Below the pieces are notes generated by a model that saw nothing but the letters and a program-made list of their open reading frames with translations, had not been told where the DNA came from and did not search any database. A stretch of 64,000 nucleotides of DNA from UBA5364 sp050259235 (GTDB lineage: Bacteria > Bacillota_I > Bacilli_A > RF39 > UBA660): contig JBLNAG010000006.1 of the NCBI GenBank assembly GCA_050259235.1, positions 1 through 64,000 of the forward strand, read 5' to 3'. Made by a program: the position numbers and the translations under genes. Shown in pieces: positions 60,873 through 64,000 of the stretch. Each line of letters starts with the position of its first letter. Within the stretch, counting starts at the first letter, position 1.

Positions 60873-61325
60873 ATGTATAAAGTATATCAAGTTATGCCCG
60901 GTGAAACCCTTGATTCGGTAGCAAAAAAATTAGGAACGACAATTGAAAAACTTATGGAGTTAAATGGTAACATTGTATTAACGCCAGGGATGAATATAAT
61001 AGTCCCTACCAGTGGTAATGATTTATTTAGGACACATACTGTAAAACAAGGAGACAACATGTATGCAATTGCAAAGACATATAATGCTAAGTATGAAGAT
61101 TTGATTAAATTAAACGGGTTAAATAAAGAGGATTATATCTATCCAGGTCAAGAACTATTAATACCTAATGAGAATGTAGAAATATATATCACTAAAGAGG
61201 GATCTACATTAAAAGATGCAACTTCTAGTCTTGGTGCCGATATTAATGGTCTATTAATGCAAAATGATACATTATACTTACAGCCAGATCAATTAATAGT
61301 TTATAAAAAAGAGAAAAACCTTTAA
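60873..61325 (+). CDS. LysM-domain protein, spore surface type
   Basis: A 150-residue protein made of LysM units and nothing else. Unit 1 (YQVMPGETLDSVAKKLGTT, about residues 4-47), unit 2 (HTVKQGDNMYAIAKTYNAK, about 55-99) and a weaker third (about 105-147, YITKEGSTLKDATSSLGAD). No signal peptide, which points to a cytosolic product as for spore coat or cortex proteins like SafA rather than a secreted wall enzyme. LysM binds peptidoglycan. RBS is TGAGGTGAT. Next to a CotZ-type gene. Confidence 0.85.
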   Translation: MYKVYQVMPGETLDSVAKKLGTTIEKLMELNGNIVLTPGMNIIVPTSGNDLFRTHTVKQGDNMYAIAKTYNAKYEDLIKLNGLNKEDYIYPGQELLIPNENVEIYITKEGSTLKDATSSLGADINGLLMQNDTLYLQPDQLIVYKKEKNL

Positions 61326-61340
61326 AACTCTTTTTTTTTG
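61306..61340 (+). terminator. intrinsic terminator
   Basis: Stem AAAAAAGAG with CTCTTTTTT around a 13-base loop containing the stop of the LysM gene. Confidence 0.7.
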
Positions 61341-61383
61341 AAATTGTTTAGTATATAATTAATGTAGCATGGAGTGATAACGA

Positions 61384-61815
61384 ATGAAAAAATTTTTGAT
61401 AATTATTGCTACCTTAGTGGTAGTGTTTATAATATTGGTTCTTTTAATGGGAATAACTAAAGGTGAAGTCAAAGAAATAACTTTTGATGACTATATCAAT
61501 ATGGTAGAAAAGAAAGAATCTTTTATTCTTTTTATAGGATCAAGAGATTGTCCTCATTGTATTGAATACAAAAGAACATTGGAAAGAGTAATAAAAAATT
61601 ACAAAGTAACTTTCAATTATTTGGACATAAAAAATTTATCAGATACTCAGATGAACAAATTAAATTCTAAAGTTAGATTTAGTGGTACACCTACAACAGC
61701 CTTTATTGTCAAAGGGGAGGAAGAAAACACGTACAAGAGAATTGTTGGTTCAGAAGATTACGAATATATAGTTAAAAGATTAAAGGAAACAGGATATATT
61801 AAAGGAGGAAAATAA
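61384..61815 (+). CDS. membrane-anchored thioredoxin-like protein
   Basis: A 143-residue protein with a membrane segment at residues 4-24 and a thioredoxin fold outside: C56-P-H-C59 in GSRDCPHCIEYK, followed by the cis-proline region RFSGTPTTAFIV. C-P-H-C is the DsbA-like active site type, suggesting an oxidising or thiol-exchange role on the outer face. RBS region GGAGTGAT. Its stop overlaps the start of the AAA+ gene by one base. Confidence 0.85.
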   Translation: MKKFLIIIATLVVVFIILVLLMGITKGEVKEITFDDYINMVEKKESFILFIGSRDCPHCIEYKRTLERVIKNYKVTFNYLDIKNLSDTQMNKLNSKVRFSGTPTTAFIVKGEEENTYKRIVGSEDYEYIVKRLKETGYIKGGK

Positions 61816-62867
61816 TGAACAAAGAAATCGAGATAATTGATTTTAACAGTGGATCAGAAAAAAAAGTAAATAAAGCTAATCCATCTGAAGAATTGCATAT
61901 TCTTCCTGAACTACCTGATAATTTAAAAATACTTAAAATGTATGGTGAAGACCTAACTACTAAAGAGTATATTACTAATCCTGCTATTGCAAGGGATTCG
62001 GAAATTAAAAAATTAATAATTGTATTATTAACTCCTGAAAAATCAGGATTATTAATAGGTAAACCTGGGATAGGTAAAACAGCGATTGTTGAAGGACTAG
62101 CTTATTTAATTCAAAGAAATTTAGTTCCTGTGGCGCTACAAGGTTATCGTATTATTAAAGTTGGATCCAATTCGTTAATAGGAAAGATGAGTGTTGGTGA
62201 CAAGGAAGAAATGATTGTTACTATGCTAGTTGATGAACTTAAAACTCTATCAAAAACGATTATTTTTATAGATGAAGTTCACACGTTGATTGGTGGATCT
62301 GGTGATGGACCAATGGATTTAGCTAACATTTTAAAACCGGCTCTTGATCGTGGAGATGTTAAAGCTATTGGAGCTACAACAACAATTGAATATGAAACCT
62401 ATGTTGTTAGAGATCGAGCTTTCCTAAGAAGATTTGATCGCATTGATGTAGAAGAACCAGATGAAGCAACTACTGTTAAAATACTAATGGGTTCATTGCC
62501 TAAGATTGAGAAAAAAACAGGTATTAAATTTAAATACAATGATTATATTACTGAAAAACTAATTGCTGCAATTGTAAGAGCAACCACTGAGTTTAAAAGA
62601 GTTTATGGACTAGCAGCTATGTATCCTGACGTTTCATTTTCAGTATTAACCCAAGCTTTTTCACACGCATTATTTAGAAATAATAATGAAGTTAATGTTG
62701 AAGATGTATATGATGCTATTAAAAACAGCAAAAGAATATATCCTGATAGTATTGTAAAGGAATTAGCAGCGTTTCGTGAACAATTTAAAGATGAATGTGA
62801 AGAAGAACATATTATTTTACCAATTGTTAAACTAGAAGAAATTCAAAACAATGCAGAGAACTATTAA
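61815..62867 (+). CDS. lone Clp-type AAA+ ATPase domain
   Basis: A 350-residue protein that resembles only the first AAA+ module of ClpA/B/C. Walker A GKPGIGKT (82-89), Walker B IIFIDEVHTLIGG (about residue 152 on), sensor 1 IGATTTIEYE and arginine finger region RAFLRRFDRI. It has no Clp N-domain, no middle domain, no second AAA+ module and no ClpP-binding loop; the pore-loop segment of true Clp (G-x-x-Y-R-G-E-F) is replaced by LIGKMSVGDKEE. So it is probably not a protein-unfolding partner of ClpP. Placed between two membrane thioredoxin-like genes and near coat genes. RBS is AAAGGAGG. Confidence 0.82.
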   Translation: MNKEIEIIDFNSGSEKKVNKANPSEELHILPELPDNLKILKMYGEDLTTKEYITNPAIARDSEIKKLIIVLLTPEKSGLLIGKPGIGKTAIVEGLAYLIQRNLVPVALQGYRIIKVGSNSLIGKMSVGDKEEMIVTMLVDELKTLSKTIIFIDEVHTLIGGSGDGPMDLANILKPALDRGDVKAIGATTTIEYETYVVRDRAFLRRFDRIDVEEPDEATTVKILMGSLPKIEKKTGIKFKYNDYITEKLIAAIVRATTEFKRVYGLAAMYPDVSFSVLTQAFSHALFRNNNEVNVEDVYDAIKNSKRIYPDSIVKELAAFREQFKDECEEEHIILPIVKLEEIQNNAENY

Positions 62868-62880
62868 AGTTCTCTTTTAT
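62855..62880 (+). terminator. intrinsic terminator
   Basis: Stem AGAGAACT with AGTTCTCT around ATTAA, then TTTATG; overlaps the end of the AAA+ gene. Confidence 0.75.
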
Positions 62881-62956
62881 GTCAAAAAAGCATATATTTT
62901 ATTGTAAAAAGACTATATTTATGGTAGAATAATAGTAGAGAAGGTATGGTGATTAT

Positions 62957-63484
62957 ATGAGAGAAAAGAAAATACCTAAGAAGAATTATGCAATTTTAAC
63001 ATTAATTGCAATTTTAACTGTTTTGGGGTCCTTTTATTTAGCTTCTTGGTACAATGCTACAAAGGAATATTATATGAATAATTCAATTATGACAGATTTT
63101 TTATCAGAAATTAATCCTGAGGAAATTGATAGTTATATTATGGATAATCCGGTAGCAGTTATCTACTTAGCATCTTCTAAAAACACAGATATTAGAAGTT
63201 TCGAAAAATCATTTAGAAAACTTATAAATGAAGAAGAAATAGAAGATAGTATCATTTATATGGATACTTATAAAATCACTGATAATAATTTCTATTCAAG
63301 TTTAAAAAATAGTTATTTTTCAGACGAATTAAAGTCAAGTAATATTTCTCTATCAGCTAATCCTAATATTATTGTGATTGAAGATCGAAAGATTGTTGAT
63401 ATATTAAGCAAACAAGATGATACGATAGAACTAAGAAATGCTAAAAATTTATTAATTAAATATGGAATAATAAATAATGATTAA
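62957..63484 (+). CDS. membrane-anchored thioredoxin-fold-like protein without CxxC
   Basis: A 175-residue protein: membrane segment at residues 11-30, then an outside domain with AVIYLASSKNTDIRSFEKSFRKL, which looks like the first strand and helix of a thioredoxin fold with S-S-K-N in place of C-x-x-C, and ANPNIIVIEDRKIVDIL in place of the cis-proline strand. No cysteine at all in the domain, so no redox role. Probably a structural relative of the neighbour at 61384. RBS is GGTGAT. Overlaps trmL by 8 bases. Confidence 0.65.
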   Translation: MREKKIPKKNYAILTLIAILTVLGSFYLASWYNATKEYYMNNSIMTDFLSEINPEEIDSYIMDNPVAVIYLASSKNTDIRSFEKSFRKLINEEEIEDSIIYMDTYKITDNNFYSSLKNSYFSDELKSSNISLSANPNIIVIEDRKIVDILSKQDDTIELRNAKNLLIKYGIINND

Positions 63485-63986
63485 TATTGTATTATACGAG
63501 CCTGAAATACCTCAAAATACAGGAAACATTATGCGAACTTGTGCTGGCACTAATACGAAACTTCATTTAATTGAACCACTAGGATTTAATTTAAACGAAA
63601 AATCTATTAAAAGATCAGGTGTTAATTATATTGAACACTGTGATTATAAAGTATACAAAAGCTTTGATGACTTCGTAAGTAGTAACCCTGGACAATACTA
63701 CTTTTTAACTAGATATGGCAAAAAACCACATACTTCATTTGATTATAGCAATAGTAATGAGAATATTTATTTAATTTTCGGTAAGGAAAGTACTGGTATA
63801 CCTAAGAGTATTTTGCAGAAACATTTAGACCATTGTATGAGAATACCGATGAATAGTAATATTCGATCTCTTAATTTATCAAATGCAGTTGCAATTATGT
63901 TATACGAAGTTTTAAGACAACAAAATTATAATGATTTGTTAAAGACTGAACCTTTTAAGGGTGAAAACTATATCGAAGAATTATAG
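63477..63986 (+). CDS. trmL: tRNA (cytidine/uridine-2'-O)-methyltransferase TrmL
   Basis: SPOUT (SpoU-type) methyltransferase of 169 residues, the usual length. It begins NIVLYEPEIPQNTGNIMRTCAGT (N-x-G-x-x-R motif 1), has YLIFGKESTGIP (motif 2) and RIPMNSNIRSLNLSNAVAIMLYE (motif 3) in the knotted SAM site. It methylates the wobble base ribose of tRNA-Leu. Start ATG 63477 lies in the end of the previous gene. Complete in the window. Confidence 0.95.
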   Translation: MINIVLYEPEIPQNTGNIMRTCAGTNTKLHLIEPLGFNLNEKSIKRSGVNYIEHCDYKVYKSFDDFVSSNPGQYYFLTRYGKKPHTSFDYSNSNENIYLIFGKESTGIPKSILQKHLDHCMRIPMNSNIRSLNLSNAVAIMLYEVLRQQNYNDLLKTEPFKGENYIEEL

Positions 63987-64000
63987 AGATAAAAAAGTGT

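Noticed and set aside
1..64000. CRISPR array, rRNA operon, complete insertion sequence or prophage
   Set aside because: No regularly spaced short repeats, no rRNA sequence, no transposase with a catalytic domain, and no phage structural genes were seen.

Overview
The window is very AT-rich (GC well under one third), gene-dense and read with the standard bacterial code: no gene needs TGA as tryptophan. Its gene content is that of an endospore-forming Bacillota. It carries SpoIID, SpoIIQ, SpoIIID, Mbl, the dipicolinate synthase pair, CotJ-type and CotZ-type coat proteins and a LysM protein. The low GC, the short intergenic gaps and the type VII secretion locus fit an uncultivated gut-type Bacilli lineage near Erysipelotrichia or RF39. 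That placement is inference; there is no rRNA here to fix it.

Layout. 1-1.9 kb: end of a secreted Ig-repeat protein and a PH-domain protein. 1.9-8 kb: an alanine-racemase-fold enzyme, a D-aspartate-ligase-like ATP-grasp enzyme, rpiB, a ywzB-like gene, then spoIID, spoIIQ, spoIIID and mbl in the order known from Bacillus. 8-17.7 kb: a TagO/WecA-like transferase, a DUF421 protein, a zinc-finger/HExxH protein, a Nudix hydrolase, typA, an ABC-F ATPase and small zinc-ribbon proteins. 17.7-18.7 kb: cotJC and a fused cotJA-cotJB on the minus strand. 18.8-21.5 kb: tRNA-His followed by an accessory patch (transglutaminase-like gene, Sir2-like gene, possible structured RNA) punctuated by three copies of the tRNA 3' end plus a terminator. 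21.7-26 kb: asd-dpaA-dpaB-aspartokinase-dapA, an overlapping operon that feeds aspartate to lysine and dipicolinate. 26.2-28 kb: a small protein with a very good promoter, an ASCH-transglutaminase-like fusion and a DUF4256 protein.

28-37.9 kb (minus strand): a type VIIb-like secretion locus with EssC, an EsaB/YukD-like protein, a membrane-anchored gluzincin-like protein, two WXG100 proteins, four further small helical proteins and a DUF4176 protein with six F-D-E-N-G-type repeats. No EssB, EsaA or EssA is recognisable in the window. This is the best candidate for an under-described system.

38-58 kb is mostly housekeeping and metabolism: a YhfW-like FAD/Rieske protein, cysteine desulfurase and a TtcA-like tRNA thiolase, CYTH, dimeric dUTPase and MazG-like enzymes, a Ppx/GppA-like protein, a DbpA-type RNA helicase, a calcium-type P-ATPase, a COG2509 FAD protein, PRPP synthetase, a DUF368 (PopT-like) polyprenyl-phosphate transporter and an SGNH hydrolase with an Ig-like domain. 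58-64 kb: a tryptophan-rich membrane protein, CotZ-like and LysM spore-surface proteins, membrane thioredoxin-like proteins around a lone Clp-type AAA+ domain, and trmL.

Genes form short operons bounded by clear intrinsic terminators. Many promoters have an extended -10 of the form TGGTATAAT, and in several places a terminator T-run runs straight into the next -10. Ribosome binding sites of the form AGGTGAT or GGAGG were used to correct several start codons.
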